Origin: Chloroflexota bacterium
GTDB taxonomy: Bacteria > Chloroflexota > Anaerolineae > Anaerolineales > Villigracilaceae
DNA: 64,000 nucleotides
NCBI GenBank assembly: GCA_019873735.1
Contig: JAIOAQ010000006.1
Location: 47,942-111,941 of the forward strand
Reading direction: 5' to 3'
Shown here: positions 52,555 through 61,595 of the stretch, in pieces
How the letters are laid out: every line of letters begins with the position of its first letter
How positions within the stretch are numbered: the stretch's first letter is position 1
Translations under genes and position numbers: made by a program
The notes under the pieces: generated by a model
The model's input: only the letters and a program-made list of their open reading frames with translations
What the model was told of the DNA's origin: nothing
Databases searched by the model: none

Positions 52555-54750
52555 CTACGGCTTGGAAATGACAATCGGCTGCTGATTCGGGAAGATGACC
52601 ACAAAGGCCAACCGCTCTCCGCTGGCCTGATCGTAGACCATCCAGACGTGCGTCACAGCCGTGCCGATATCGCGTTTTTCGCCGGGTTGAAGTTCAAACC
52701 ATTTCCTCTCGTTTTTCTCGTAGTCAATCCAATACACCTCGACCACGCCATTGGTGGAATTGATGAACGGGACGGTGACAGCCGTGCTGTCTTCCACAGA
52801 AAAGCCGCGCACCGCGTACCAGTCTCCGTTGCGATAGACAGCATACATCGTAACATCCAGGTCGCTCTCGCTGTGATTGCCGCGGTAATCGCTTACCGAG
52901 TGAACCTTGCTGGTCAGGATGGCACTGAAGGGCGGGGCAAATGCCTTCCAGGTTACATTGCAGGAATTAACCGTGTAACGGACATCGTATTCGTTGAAAT
53001 AATTTTTCTGCCAGTCATATTCTGCCTGGAAGGCCGATTGCGACCAGCCCTCGGTGAGGAAATTCTGGAAGAACAAATCCAGATTTTCGGCATTCATCCA
53101 GTCGTAGAAATTCCGAACCACGATACAAGGATCGCCTGCCGGCACTTCCTGAGCGGCTTCCAAACCGGCACAGCCAGATTTGCCAAGCGGGTAATCGCCG
53201 CTATAGCCGGCAGGGTTCCCGCCAATCGGGGCGTTTGTCTCTACCGACAAAGTCTGCTGCCAGCGGCAGTAGCCCTCGTCTTTGGCGCCTTGAACCGTGC
53301 GCCAGCCATTCGTCACGCGGTAGATGCGAATGCCGGTGAACTGGTCGAGATAGTGCTCAAGATCGTAGTAATAAACCTGGTTGTTCTCCCAGGGAATTTC
53401 CTGGTGGCTGGTTTTCTGCCATACCGAAACGTTATCAAAGAGCGACGGCGAGGCCCCCTCTGGCCGAGATTCTGCTCCCGCAAAGCGGAGCGAAGGTTCA
53501 GGCGAATCCACCCGCGCGCCTGTGATTACGTCCACCTTAATCTGCTCTGGGGCGCTCACCACGGCCGAGCAGTCTCCGGCGCGGGTTTCGTACACGCTTT
53601 CAGCATAGTTCAGGATGGCAGTGCGCTCATCCACCATTTCTTTCAGCGTGTATTCTGATTCGATCACACAACTGGCGCGCAGCGTTTTCCATTCCCACTT
53701 TTCGATGTATTCCTTGCCTTTCATGTAAAAGCCGGGAGGCACGATGCGGGAAATTTGCGGCGCGGGGTTTTCCTGCTGCGACTCGCTTTCGGTCATCGCC
53801 GAGCAGTACACATCCCCGCTCCTGGGCAGGACCACAGTGTAGGTGTTGGCTTCATAAGGGGCGCTGAAGATTTTGCACAGTTTGCCATCCCAGGTTCCAT
53901 ACCCTTCCGCAAAAGCGCGAAAGGTAAACTCATGAAATTTGCGCAAGTCTCCACTGGATGGTTTGTTGCGCGCCGAATTTAAGGGGATGGTCACGTATCC
54001 TGCTTCGTCTGTCCAACGGTCGGTCACCATTGAGCCAAGTTCTAATCTCACTGTAGCGCCGGGAATCCCTTTTCCATTTTCATCCACGATGTGAAATGTG
54101 GCACACGACCAATGGATGCCCGGCTCGCAGGTTCCTCCATCCCTAAGCAAGTCGGTCTGCAATTTTTCCACCCTCATCCAGGATATGGCGTCGTAGAGAC
54201 TTTCCTCAACAAAGTCCACGGCCACGTCACCAATGACTTCAACATAGGAGAACTCGAATACTTTGTTCGTCATTCTCGCCAACTTGGCGGATGAAGCCAT
54301 TTCCTGTTGGTCTACCAGGACGTAGACATTTGCCGCGGTGGTGGAAAACGTGCTAAAGGTGCCGTCTTCTTCGGGCAGGCCGCCTTCGGTATTGGTCAGA
54401 TAAAGAACGACGTAACTGCTGAGATGGATGCCTTTGAGCAAATTGCTGACTTCTTGCAAAGAGGCGGCATTCTGAACTTGCGGAAGTTGTGAAAGGTCAA
54501 CCGAGGTCTTCTCTGTATAGATGGTGTAGGCATAGTGCTTTCCCGCCACCTCCCCCGGTCCCCGCGGCGGCACAGTGCCCTGGCTGATGGCAGGCATACG
54601 CACCTGCTGAGGATCCTGGACGATATTGAGTTGCAGATCGCCCAACTGGATCTTCTGAACTTCAAGCGGGGGCGTCTCTGGCGTTCCCTTGCATGCTGCA
54701 AGAATAAGGCACATGAGCAGCACAAGAAAGTTTTTTACAATATTTTGCAT
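52555..54750 (-). CDS. Large lipoprotein with a carboxypeptidase-regulatory-like domain, unknown
   Basis: A 731-residue predicted lipoprotein (CLILAAC, C20); I do not recognise the whole. Residues about 70-205 form a domain with VVLYLTNTEGGLPEEDGTFS. Residues about 215-300 look like a carboxypeptidase-regulatory/Ig-like beta-sandwich (FHIVDENGKGIPGATVRLEL). The C-terminal third (about 560-730) includes NTF2-like stretches (VRNFYDWMNAENLDLFFQNF). It is rich in Cys outside the anchor, suggesting disulfides. GGAGGAGG precedes the ATG. It stands alone between an ABC operon and an F1-bearing divergent gap. Confidence 0.7.
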   Translation of the reverse strand: MQNIVKNFLVLLMCLILAACKGTPETPPLEVQKIQLGDLQLNIVQDPQQVRMPAISQGTVPPRGPGEVAGKHYAYTIYTEKTSVDLSQLPQVQNAASLQEVSNLLKGIHLSSYVVLYLTNTEGGLPEEDGTFSTFSTTAANVYVLVDQQEMASSAKLARMTNKVFEFSYVEVIGDVAVDFVEESLYDAISWMRVEKLQTDLLRDGGTCEPGIHWSCATFHIVDENGKGIPGATVRLELGSMVTDRWTDEAGYVTIPLNSARNKPSSGDLRKFHEFTFRAFAEGYGTWDGKLCKIFSAPYEANTYTVVLPRSGDVYCSAMTESESQQENPAPQISRIVPPGFYMKGKEYIEKWEWKTLRASCVIESEYTLKEMVDERTAILNYAESVYETRAGDCSAVVSAPEQIKVDVITGARVDSPEPSLRFAGAESRPEGASPSLFDNVSVWQKTSHQEIPWENNQVYYYDLEHYLDQFTGIRIYRVTNGWRTVQGAKDEGYCRWQQTLSVETNAPIGGNPAGYSGDYPLGKSGCAGLEAAQEVPAGDPCIVVRNFYDWMNAENLDLFFQNFLTEGWSQSAFQAEYDWQKNYFNEYDVRYTVNSCNVTWKAFAPPFSAILTSKVHSVSDYRGNHSESDLDVTMYAVYRNGDWYAVRGFSVEDSTAVTVPFINSTNGVVEVYWIDYEKNERKWFELQPGEKRDIGTAVTHVWMVYDQASGERLAFVVIFPNQQPIVISKP

Positions 54751-54786
54751 GGCGAGCCTCCTCCGTCAAAAAAAGATATCGAAACC

Positions 54787-54862
54787 TAACCGCCTACCCT
54801 CCCGCAGGTTTTCTGTAATTGCCTGCATCGGTTGCCGCCCCGTTCTAACCTGCGGGAGAGAT
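54787..54862 (-). repeat. Dispersed repeat F1, copy D (short form, inverted)
   Basis: 76 bp. The inverted ends CCCTCCCGCAGGTT and AACCTGCGGGAG are intact. Read on the minus strand it aligns with copy A up to GGTAATCA-like sequence, then lacks about 40 bp including the TTGGAAATT block. Confidence 0.8.
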
Positions 54863-55213
54863 AAAAACAATGACAAAGAGACGGTATGGCTCAGCCAATG
54901 GCAAAAACATCCCCCCAATGAAAAAGCATTCCGCGGACGTGCTCAAGTACAAGTGTCGGCGTGTCGTGGCATATCAGACATTTATCAGATATCCACCTAC
55001 ACACTCGAATGCTTTTCAAAAATTGGCTTTCGGACTCCTATGCATAGCCCCACATTGACTCAGAGCGTCGCGCCTTTCTGCAGTCTATGCGATTCCGGCT
55101 ATGTACCGCATCTTTGGCATTTGCAGACGACCTGCTTCACATCACGACCCAAGTATATCACCACCGTCTGATCTAACGTATATCCCGCCGTACACTCTTC
55201 TCCATGTTTTCTT

Positions 55214-55335
55214 GTCACTGCCTACCATCCCGCAGGTTGTGGTGCAATTTCCAACCCGCAAGATGTCTTCGTGATTACCGGCATTGATTATCAGCCCTGT
55301 TCTAACCTGCGGCAGGGTTACGGGCAGGCAATTAC
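55214..55335 (-). repeat. Dispersed repeat F1, copy E (long form, inverted)
   Basis: 122 bp, the reverse orientation of copies A-C and F. Reverse complemented it shows GTAATTGCC, CGCAGGTTAGAACAGGG, TTGGAAATTGC and AACCTGCGGGATGGTAGG. It lies 65 bp upstream of the glycosyltransferase promoter. Confidence 0.85.
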
Positions 55336-55399
55336 GCTTTCTTTCCAAAACTTCGCAGATAGGCGCAGTTTTCTCTTCACCAGATAAGCAAACAGGAAC

Positions 55400-55428
55400 T
55401 TGGCAGGGGAGCAGAAAGTTGGTATATT
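55400..55428 (+). promoter_or_regulatory. Leaderless promoter of the glycosyltransferase gene
   Basis: TTGGCA (55400-55405), 17 bases, TATATT (55423-55428), six bases, ATG. This is the clearest leaderless arrangement in the window; there is no ribosome site between. Confidence 0.7.
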
Positions 55429-55434
55429 GCCTGT

Positions 55435-56595
55435 ATGCGTTTGCTCTTTGTGGCCGATGGCCGTTCACCAATTGCCCTCAACTGGCTGCGTTACTGGGTA
55501 GAGCGGGGTGACGAGGTGTACCTGGTCTCCACCTTTCCCTGTCAGCCCGATGTGGCGCTGGCGGGCGTGTATTTCGTGCCGGTTGCTTTTTCGAGCCTGA
55601 AAACGGCTGCAACCAAACCAACCAGGGGCGTTTCCTTTTGGGGCGCTGCTGCTTTGAACCTGCGGCTCCGAATCCGGCATTGGGCTGGCCCGTTAACCCT
55701 GCCGGGAGCGGCGCGGCGGCTGAAGAGGATTCTGGATGCCGTCCGCCCGGATCTGGTGCATGCTATGCGCATTCCCTACGAAGGGATGCTGGCCGCCCTG
55801 GCAGGGCCAAATGCGCCATTGTTGATTTCCGTCTGGGGCAACGATTTCACGCTCCATGCTCCATCTACGCCGCTGATGGGGTCTTTTACCCGCCGGGCCA
55901 TGCAGCAGACAGATGCTTTGCATGCCGACTGTCAACGTGATTTGCGGCTGGCAACGCGCTGGGGTTTCGACGCTTCCAAAGCCGGGATTGTCCTGCCGGG
56001 CAATGGCGGCATTCGCAGGGACGTGTTCTACCCGCCGACGCACCCTCCCACCCTGCCGCTGGTGATCAACCCGCGCGGGTTTCGCAATTATGTGCGTAAT
56101 GATACGTTTTTCCAGTCCATCCCGCTTGTACTCAGAAAGGTGCCGCAGGCGCGCTTTCTCTGTCCAAACATGGCCGGCGAGGCCCAGGCGCAATCCTGGC
56201 TGGAAAAATTAGGCGTGACCGAGGCGGTTGAACTTCTGCCGGCCCAATCACAGAAGCAGATGGCCGATTTGTTCCGCCGCTGTCAGGTGCTGGTCTCACC
56301 CAGCATACACGACGGCACGCCCAACACCCTGCTGGAGGGAATGGCCTGTGGCTGCTACCCGGTAGCCGGTGACCTGGAATCGATTCGGGAGTGGATCACG
56401 CCGGGGGTCAATGGGCAACTCACAGACCCGTCGGAGCCGCAGGCGCTGGCAGAGGCTGTCATCGAAGCATTGGAACAATCTCACCTGCGGGAGGCGGCGG
56501 CGCGTCATAATGCAGATTTGATTGCTGCACGCGCCGAGTATGATCAATGCATGCGGCTGGCGGGGGAATTTTATGCCCAATTGGTTCAGGGCTGA
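55435..56595 (+). CDS. Glycosyltransferase family 4
   Basis: A 386-residue GT-B retaining glycosyltransferase. N-terminal domain: RLLFVADGRSPIALNWLRYW and LVHAMRIPYEGM; donor domain: LLPAQSQKQMADLFRRC, then SIHDGTPNTLLEGMACGCYP, the conserved E-x7-E-like region. It probably uses a nucleotide sugar at the cytoplasmic face. It is transcribed alone and the sugar is unknown. It is quite different from the WbuB-like enzyme at 35.7 kb. Confidence 0.9.
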   Translation: MRLLFVADGRSPIALNWLRYWVERGDEVYLVSTFPCQPDVALAGVYFVPVAFSSLKTAATKPTRGVSFWGAAALNLRLRIRHWAGPLTLPGAARRLKRILDAVRPDLVHAMRIPYEGMLAALAGPNAPLLISVWGNDFTLHAPSTPLMGSFTRRAMQQTDALHADCQRDLRLATRWGFDASKAGIVLPGNGGIRRDVFYPPTHPPTLPLVINPRGFRNYVRNDTFFQSIPLVLRKVPQARFLCPNMAGEAQAQSWLEKLGVTEAVELLPAQSQKQMADLFRRCQVLVSPSIHDGTPNTLLEGMACGCYPVAGDLESIREWITPGVNGQLTDPSEPQALAEAVIEALEQSHLREAAARHNADLIAARAEYDQCMRLAGEFYAQLVQG

Positions 56596-56606
56596 ATCTT
56601 AAAGCC

Positions 56607-56635
56607 AAACAGCGCGGACAGACTCCGCGCTGTTT
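56607..56635. terminator. Bidirectional terminator
   Basis: AAACAGCGCGG (56607-56617) pairs perfectly with CCGCGCTGTTT (56625-56635), loop 7 nt, between the convergent glycosyltransferase and YtxH-like genes. Confidence 0.85.
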
Positions 56636-56648
56636 GCTGTCAGGAAGT

Positions 56649-56864
56649 TCAATCTCGTGGCGCCCGCAGGGTATCCAGGCGCTGCTTGAGTTCAATCCGG
56701 CGAACATCTGCTGCCTGACGTACCTCCGCTGCGAATTGGATCCCGCGCTCGCGCAGGTGGGCGCGCAGGGCTTCGCCCGATTCGGGAGCCAGAAGCAGGG
56801 CAATCGTCGAACCAACCAACGCCCCCACAAAGACACCGATTAAGAATCCAAATATGCGACGCAT
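56649..56864 (-). CDS. YtxH-like small membrane protein
   Basis: A 71-residue protein with an N-terminal TM glycine-zipper helix (FLIGVFVGALVGSTIALLLA), then APESGEALR, typical of YtxH/gas-vesicle GvpP-like proteins, and a charged amphipathic helix. Usually a membrane-associated stress protein of unknown function. AAGGAG precedes the ATG. A TATAAT lies further upstream (about 56906-56911). Confidence 0.82.
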   Translation of the reverse strand: MRRIFGFLIGVFVGALVGSTIALLLAPESGEALRAHLRERGIQFAAEVRQAADVRRIELKQRLDTLRAPRD

Positions 56865-56975
56865 AAGTTACTCCTTGGGTAGACGGTGAAATGTTTCTTT
56901 AAGACATTATAGGGCAAAAACAGGCAGGGTGCAAACGGCCCGCCATCGCTGCTTTTTTGGCGTACAAATCTTGCC

Positions 56976-57731
56976 CTACTCCACAACGACTTTGTTGCTG
57001 TAGAACGAAATGGTGTAATTCTTTTCTCCGCTAACCTTGAACTGCCCGACGAATTTCTGGTTGCCCACCCAGGCCACATAAACGTACCAACCGGCCGGCA
57101 CGCTTACATTCAGCCATCGGCCCACCGGGTATTCGCGGATGACCATCTCGCCGCTTTGCAGCGTACCTTGAAGGGAGACATACACATCCGTTTTGGCATG
57201 ATTGACCAGGCTGATTGTGGCCTTTGGCGTCCGCGCCGGCGCCGAGCCATAGGAAAGCGGCACGGGGACATAGCGGGTGGGCGTCGGCACAATCACAGCC
57301 CCCACAGAGCCCGCTGTCGTTGTGGTGGGGATATAGATGATTTGGCCGGCATACAAGACATTTATATTTTGAATATTGGGGTTGGCGGTCATCAGGGCAG
57401 AGATGCTAACCCCAAAACGGGCAGCAATGGCCGCAAACGTGTCCCCCGGTTGAACCACATAGGCCATGTATGTGACCACAGGGGTGGCTTGTGGGCCGGG
57501 GATGACCAGCGTCTGCCCGGCATACAGGTAGGGGGTGACGCCAGGATTGGCCGCCAGGATGGCTTCCATGCTGACGCCGCAGCGCTGGGCAATGGCAGTA
57601 AGCGTGTCGCCCCACTGGACAATGTAGGTGCCGCCGCAAGAACCGCCTGCCTGGACAACAGCCGGCGCTACCAGCAGACTCAAAAGAACAAAGATGATTG
57701 CCAGGGTGTAGGCAAAGACTTTACGAGGCAT
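56976..57731 (-). CDS. Secreted double-LysM protein
   Basis: A 251-residue exported protein: signal peptide (about 1-28, ending VVQAGG), LysM1 (36-78), LysM2 (90-135), a linker (136-165) and a beta-rich C-terminal domain (about 166-251; PAGWYVYVAWVGNQKFVG). C32 and C51 could form a disulfide in the first LysM. It likely binds peptidoglycan and displays the C-terminal domain. Start: ATG 57731 with AAGGAG upstream, eight codons inside the longest frame. Confidence 0.86.
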   Translation of the reverse strand: MPRKVFAYTLAIIFVLLSLLVAPAVVQAGGSCGGTYIVQWGDTLTAIAQRCGVSMEAILAANPGVTPYLYAGQTLVIPGPQATPVVTYMAYVVQPGDTFAAIAARFGVSISALMTANPNIQNINVLYAGQIIYIPTTTTAGSVGAVIVPTPTRYVPVPLSYGSAPARTPKATISLVNHAKTDVYVSLQGTLQSGEMVIREYPVGRWLNVSVPAGWYVYVAWVGNQKFVGQFKVSGEKNYTISFYSNKVVVE

Positions 57732-57845
57732 AGGGTCTCTCCTTTGCAAGATCAATCACAAGCGCGTTTCTGCTACTATGATATGTTAAAAAGCAGGGAA
57801 ATGCAACCGGCAAAAAGGGTGGTTCTCATGCCGCCACCTGTTTTC

Positions 57846-58886
57846 CTAACCGCCCGGCGAGGAAACCAGCAGCACTTTGGCCCCGCGAATTTTTCGCTGT
57901 TTGAGTTCCATCAGCGCCCGATTGGCATCTTCCAAGGCAAAGGTTTCTGTCTCCGGGCGGATGGGGATCTCGGCTGCCAGGTCGAGAAATTCTTGCACAT
58001 CACGGCGGGTGACATTGGCCACGCTCTTGATTTCCTTTTCCATCCACAAGTGCCGGGGATAATCCAGGTCGAGCAGGGCATTCTGGTCGCTGTTCTCTTT
58101 GCGAATGGCATTGATGACCAACCGGCCGCCAGGCGCCAGGTGTTGCAGCGCGGCGACAATCGGCTTCCAAACCGGCGTTGTATCAATGATGGCAGCCAGT
58201 TTTTCGGGCGGCTGTTCATCTGTATCCCCGGCCCAGGCGGCTCCCAATTCACGCGCAAAAGCCCGCTCGGCTGTGCTGCGCGCAAAGACATAAACCGGCG
58301 TGTTGGGATAGCGGTGACGTACCATTTTCAGCACAAGATGCGCCGAAGCCCCAAAGCCAGTCAGACCCAGCGGCTGGCCATCGCGCAGACCTGTCAGGCG
58401 CAACGACCGATAGCCGATGGCGCCGGCGCACAGCAAAGGCGCGGCTTCTACATCGCGAAAGACAGCGGGGATAGGATAGGCAAAGCCTTCAGGGACGGTC
58501 ATGTATTCGGCATAACCGCCATGTGCATCCCGGCCGGTGGCGCGGAATTCGGTACACAGGTTTTCGTTGCCTGCCAGACAGTGAGTACACTTGCCGCAGG
58601 CCGAGAAAATCCAGGCCACACCCACGCGGTCGCCTTCGCGGAAGCGGCGGGCATTCCGCCCGCAAGCGGCTACGTTCCCCACCACTTGATGACCTGGAAT
58701 AACCGGCAAGCGCGGCGGAGGAGTACGGCCTTCGATCTCATCCAATTCAGTGTGGCACACGCCGCAGGCCGCGACGCGCAGCAAGATTTCGCCCTCGCCA
58801 GGAGTCGGCTCGGGCAGGCTGACCAACTCAAGGGGAGTCTGAACCGTTTGCAGGTCCACAAGACGGGTGAGAAGCATGGCCTTCAT
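57846..58886 (-). CDS. Zinc-dependent alcohol dehydrogenase
   Basis: A 346-residue medium-chain dehydrogenase. Catalytic zinc Cys/His in ACGVCHTELDE and GHQVVG; structural zinc from the four-Cys lobe SACGKCTHCLAGNENLC. The nucleotide fold has GFGASAHL instead of the usual GxGxxG, so cofactor preference is uncertain. It resembles the AdhA/COG1064 group that oxidises or reduces alcohols and aldehydes. Start: ATG 58886 (AGGAG eight bases upstream); an ATG at 58892 is too close. Monocistronic, divergent from radA. Confidence 0.9.
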   Translation of the reverse strand: MKAMLLTRLVDLQTVQTPLELVSLPEPTPGEGEILLRVAACGVCHTELDEIEGRTPPPRLPVIPGHQVVGNVAACGRNARRFREGDRVGVAWIFSACGKCTHCLAGNENLCTEFRATGRDAHGGYAEYMTVPEGFAYPIPAVFRDVEAAPLLCAGAIGYRSLRLTGLRDGQPLGLTGFGASAHLVLKMVRHRYPNTPVYVFARSTAERAFARELGAAWAGDTDEQPPEKLAAIIDTTPVWKPIVAALQHLAPGGRLVINAIRKENSDQNALLDLDYPRHLWMEKEIKSVANVTRRDVQEFLDLAAEIPIRPETETFALEDANRALMELKQRKIRGAKVLLVSSPGG

Positions 58887-58984
58887 AAACATCGCTCCTT
58901 CGCTTTCTTTGATATTACCGCAAAATCTGGCTGCTGTCATTTAGCCGGGCGCAAATCTGTTGTATACTTTGAGCCGAGGAGACC

Positions 58985-60403
58985 ATGTCGAAATCTCATA
59001 CCCGTTACGTCTGTCAACAGTGTGGACGCGTTTCAGCCGCCTATATGGGACGCTGCCCGCAATGCGGCGAATACAATACGCTGGTTGAAGAAATTGTCGA
59101 AGAGGCCGGGCCTGCGCGGCCGGCCGCGGCCGGCCGCGGCCTGAGCGGGCGCTCGGCGCCGAGGCGCATTGGTGAAGTCAGCGCGGCGGCCGAGGAACGC
59201 ATTCCGCTCCCGATTGGCGAATTTGCGCGCGTCCTGGGCGGCGGCATTGTCCCCGGTTCGATTGTCCTGGTCGGCGGCGACCCCGGCATTGGCAAGTCCA
59301 CGCTGATGATGCAAATGGCCATGACAATGAGCCGGCGGCTCAAAGTGTTATACGTCTCCGGCGAGGAATCGGAACGGCAGGTAAAAATGCGCGCCTTGCG
59401 CCTGGCCGGAACAGAGACCGAACTGCCGCATGACCTTTTCCTGGTAACCGAAACCAGCCTGGAGAGCATCTTCGAACACGTCGCCTCGCTCAAACCGGAC
59501 CTGTTGATTGTTGACTCAATCCAGACAGTCTATCTGCCGGAGATGGATTCGGCAGCCGGCTCTGTCTCACAGGTGCGCGAAGCCGCCAACCGTCTGCGCG
59601 AACTGGCAAAGTCTTCTGGCCCTGCTGTTTTCATCATCGGACACGTGACCAAAGAGGGGACCATAGCCGGGCCGCGCGTCCTGGAACATATCGTGGACAC
59701 GGTGCTTTATCTGGAGGGCGACCGGTTTCAGACCTACCGTCTCTTGCGTTCGGTCAAAAACCGCTTTGGCGCGACGGCAGAGGTGGGCGTCTTTGAGATG
59801 GTGGAGCGCGGCCTGGTGGAGGTGAGCAACCCGTCCGAAGCATTTCTGGCCGAGCGGATGATCAACGTCCCCGGCTCGGCGGTGGCGGTCACAATGGAAG
59901 GCACACGTCCACTATTGGTGGAAATACAGGGTCTCACCAGCCCGGCGCAATTTGGCAATGCCCGGCGTACGCCCAACGGCGTGGACTATAACCGCCTGTT
60001 GATGCTCTGCGCCGTTCTGACCCGCCGTCTTGGCCTGCGGCTGGCCGAAGCGGATGTCTTTGTCAACGTGGTGGGAGGCTTGAAAATTGAAGAACCCGCC
60101 GCCGACCTGGCAGTAGCGGCAGCCATTGCTTCCTCCATGCGGGATGTCCCCCTGCGGGCCGACGCAGTGTTAATTGGCGAAATCGGGCTGGCAGGCGAAC
60201 TGCGCCTGCCCGGCCAGATGCCCATCCGCCTGCGCGAAGCGGCCAAGTTGGGCTTCAAGGTAGCGATTGTCCCCAAGCGCCTGCGCAAGGGCGAACCCTG
60301 GCCGACGGAGATTGAAATCGTCGAGGCCCGTTCCCTCTATCAGGCGCTGGAATCCGCCCTCGGCGTCCCGAAAGAACCGCATAAAGGACGTAAAGTCGTC
60401 TGA
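58985..60403 (+). CDS. radA: DNA repair protein RadA
   Basis: A 472-residue RadA/Sms, the hexameric helicase that extends recombination branches. Zinc finger C10, C13, C24 and C27 (CQQCG, CPQCG). Walker A GGDPGIGKST at about 97-106. The RadA-specific KNRFG motif follows. The C-terminal Lon-like domain (about 320-450) is complete. TATACT lies 16 bases upstream of the ATG with GAGGAG between. Confidence 0.95.
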   Translation: MSKSHTRYVCQQCGRVSAAYMGRCPQCGEYNTLVEEIVEEAGPARPAAAGRGLSGRSAPRRIGEVSAAAEERIPLPIGEFARVLGGGIVPGSIVLVGGDPGIGKSTLMMQMAMTMSRRLKVLYVSGEESERQVKMRALRLAGTETELPHDLFLVTETSLESIFEHVASLKPDLLIVDSIQTVYLPEMDSAAGSVSQVREAANRLRELAKSSGPAVFIIGHVTKEGTIAGPRVLEHIVDTVLYLEGDRFQTYRLLRSVKNRFGATAEVGVFEMVERGLVEVSNPSEAFLAERMINVPGSAVAVTMEGTRPLLVEIQGLTSPAQFGNARRTPNGVDYNRLLMLCAVLTRRLGLRLAEADVFVNVVGGLKIEEPAADLAVAAAIASSMRDVPLRADAVLIGEIGLAGELRLPGQMPIRLREAAKLGFKVAIVPKRLRKGEPWPTEIEIVEARSLYQALESALGVPKEPHKGRKVV

Positions 60404-60464
60404 TTGCAACCACCTTGACGCATGCTGCGTATATCCTCTTGCATAACCTGCAGGAGGTTTTTTT

Positions 60465-61316
60465 ATGTTCAGACGTCTTTCAATTCTTGTTTTGATGCTT
60501 GCGCTGCTAACCAGCGGCTGCGGCCTGCGCGTTCAAGTGCCGGTTCAGGGACGCGTGGGGGAAGAAGTACACGAGAGCATCAAAATTGATCTCCCCGACA
60601 CACAAGATCCGCTCAGCCTGACGTTCAAGTTCGGCGCCGGCGACCTGAAACTCAGCCCCGCTTCTGGGCCGGACCTCGTCTCTGGTTCCGTCACCTATAA
60701 TATCCCCGACCTGAAGCCGGAAATCCACACTGAGGGCGCCAACGTGACCATGCAAACCGGCAAATACAACCTCAACGGCATCCCCAATCTGGACAAAATG
60801 AAAAATGAGTGGGACCTGCAAATCGGCCCCCAACCATTGGCGCTTACGATCGAAGCCGGAGCGTATGACGGCGAGTATGAGTTTGGCGGCCTGGCGCTGA
60901 CCGACCTGACGATTAAGGACGGCGCCTCAGATGTAAAACTCAAATTCTCGTCCCCGAACAAAACCGAGATGGATCTCTTCCGCTACGATACCGGCGCCTC
61001 AGATGTTTCGATGGAGGGGCTGGCCAATGCCAATTTCCGCGCCATGGTTTTCAATAGCGGCGCCGGCAATTACACGCTCGACTTCTCAGGTGAACTAAAA
61101 CACGATGCGATGGTCACCATCGATTCTGGCGTAAGCAATGTCACCTTGCTCATTCCGGAGGGCGTTGCGGCGCAAGTGAGCGTGGAGGGCGGTCTGCTCA
61201 ACGTCACCGCGCCCGGCTGGGAAAAGGACGGAAAGGTATACCGCCAAAAAGGGTCGGGGCCGCTCCTGACCATAATCGTAGAGATGGGAGCCGGTAACCT
61301 GGTGCTGACAAGATAA
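60465..61316 (+). CDS. Lipoprotein with toast-rack (LiaF-like) domain
   Basis: A 283-residue predicted lipoprotein (LLTSGC, C19). It is built of repeated beta strands with alternating Gly/Asp (FGAGDLKLSPASG, DGASDVKLKFSS, TGASDVSMEG, NSGAGNYTLDF, DSGVSNVTLLIP), the pattern of toast-rack/DUF2154 domains in LiaF-like envelope sensors. It has no TM anchor apart from the lipid. AGGAGG (60452-60457) sits seven bases ahead of ATG, inside a small hairpin AACCT-GCAGG-AGGTT. It may be transcribed with radA. Confidence 0.82.
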   Translation: MFRRLSILVLMLALLTSGCGLRVQVPVQGRVGEEVHESIKIDLPDTQDPLSLTFKFGAGDLKLSPASGPDLVSGSVTYNIPDLKPEIHTEGANVTMQTGKYNLNGIPNLDKMKNEWDLQIGPQPLALTIEAGAYDGEYEFGGLALTDLTIKDGASDVKLKFSSPNKTEMDLFRYDTGASDVSMEGLANANFRAMVFNSGAGNYTLDFSGELKHDAMVTIDSGVSNVTLLIPEGVAAQVSVEGGLLNVTAPGWEKDGKVYRQKGSGPLLTIIVEMGAGNLVLTR

Positions 61317-61340
61317 GGATAAATTTCGTTCTCTAAAAAA

Positions 61341-61458
61341 GTAATTGCCTACCCTTAACCCTCCCGCAGGTCAGGACAGTGCTGGCAGCCAATGCCAGCA
61401 CTTGCGAAGACACCTTGTGGTTTGGACATTGCGCCAAAACCTGCGGGAGGGCGGGTAT
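61341..61458 (+). repeat. Dispersed repeat F1, copy F (long form)
   Basis: About 118 bp with GTAATTGCCTACC at the left, CCCTCCCGCAGGT, and AACCTGCGGGAGGGC at the right. Inside is an extra perfect hairpin GTGCTGGCA-GCCAA-TGCCAGCAC (61379-61401). It lies between two plus-strand genes. Confidence 0.84.
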
Positions 61459-61517
61459 TTCCATGGCATATCAAAATTCGGAGTAAAAGGTCATATTTGG
61501 GTTGTGACACCCATCAC

Positions 61518-61587
61518 TTGCAAGGGGAAATGTACCTAAACTAAAATAAGAACACTAAAAAGATAATTCTTACCTATTTTGACAAAG
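61518..61587 (+). promoter_or_regulatory. Promoter and possible operator of the Rrf2 gene
   Basis: TTGCAA (61518-61523), 18 bases, TAAAAT (61542-61547). Overlapping and downstream is an imperfect inverted repeat: AAAATAAGAA (61543-61552) against TTCTTACCTATTTT (61568-61581). AT-rich inverted repeats over the start site are typical of Rrf2 autoregulation, an inference here. Confidence 0.5.
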
Positions 61588-61595
61588 AGGCTGCC

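Larger units (their letters stand above)
54751..55434. other. 684-bp divergent gap with two F1 copies
   Basis: No credible gene: reading frames here lack ribosome sites and cross repeats. It holds F1 copy D (54787-54862) and copy E (55214-55335), both in minus orientation. The stretch between them (54863-55213) shows no recognised feature. The glycosyltransferase promoter is at the right end. Confidence 0.6.

Noticed and set aside
52648..53658. 336-residue plus-strand frame inside the large lipoprotein gene
   Set aside because: Antisense shadow; the minus-strand gene has a lipobox and a strong ribosome site.
54689..55171. 160-residue frame in the divergent gap
   Set aside because: It begins inside the lipoprotein signal peptide on the other strand, crosses F1 copy D and has unnatural composition.
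57156..59144. 662-residue plus-strand frame across the LysM and alcohol dehydrogenase genes
   Set aside because: It is antisense to two well-supported genes and matches no protein pattern.
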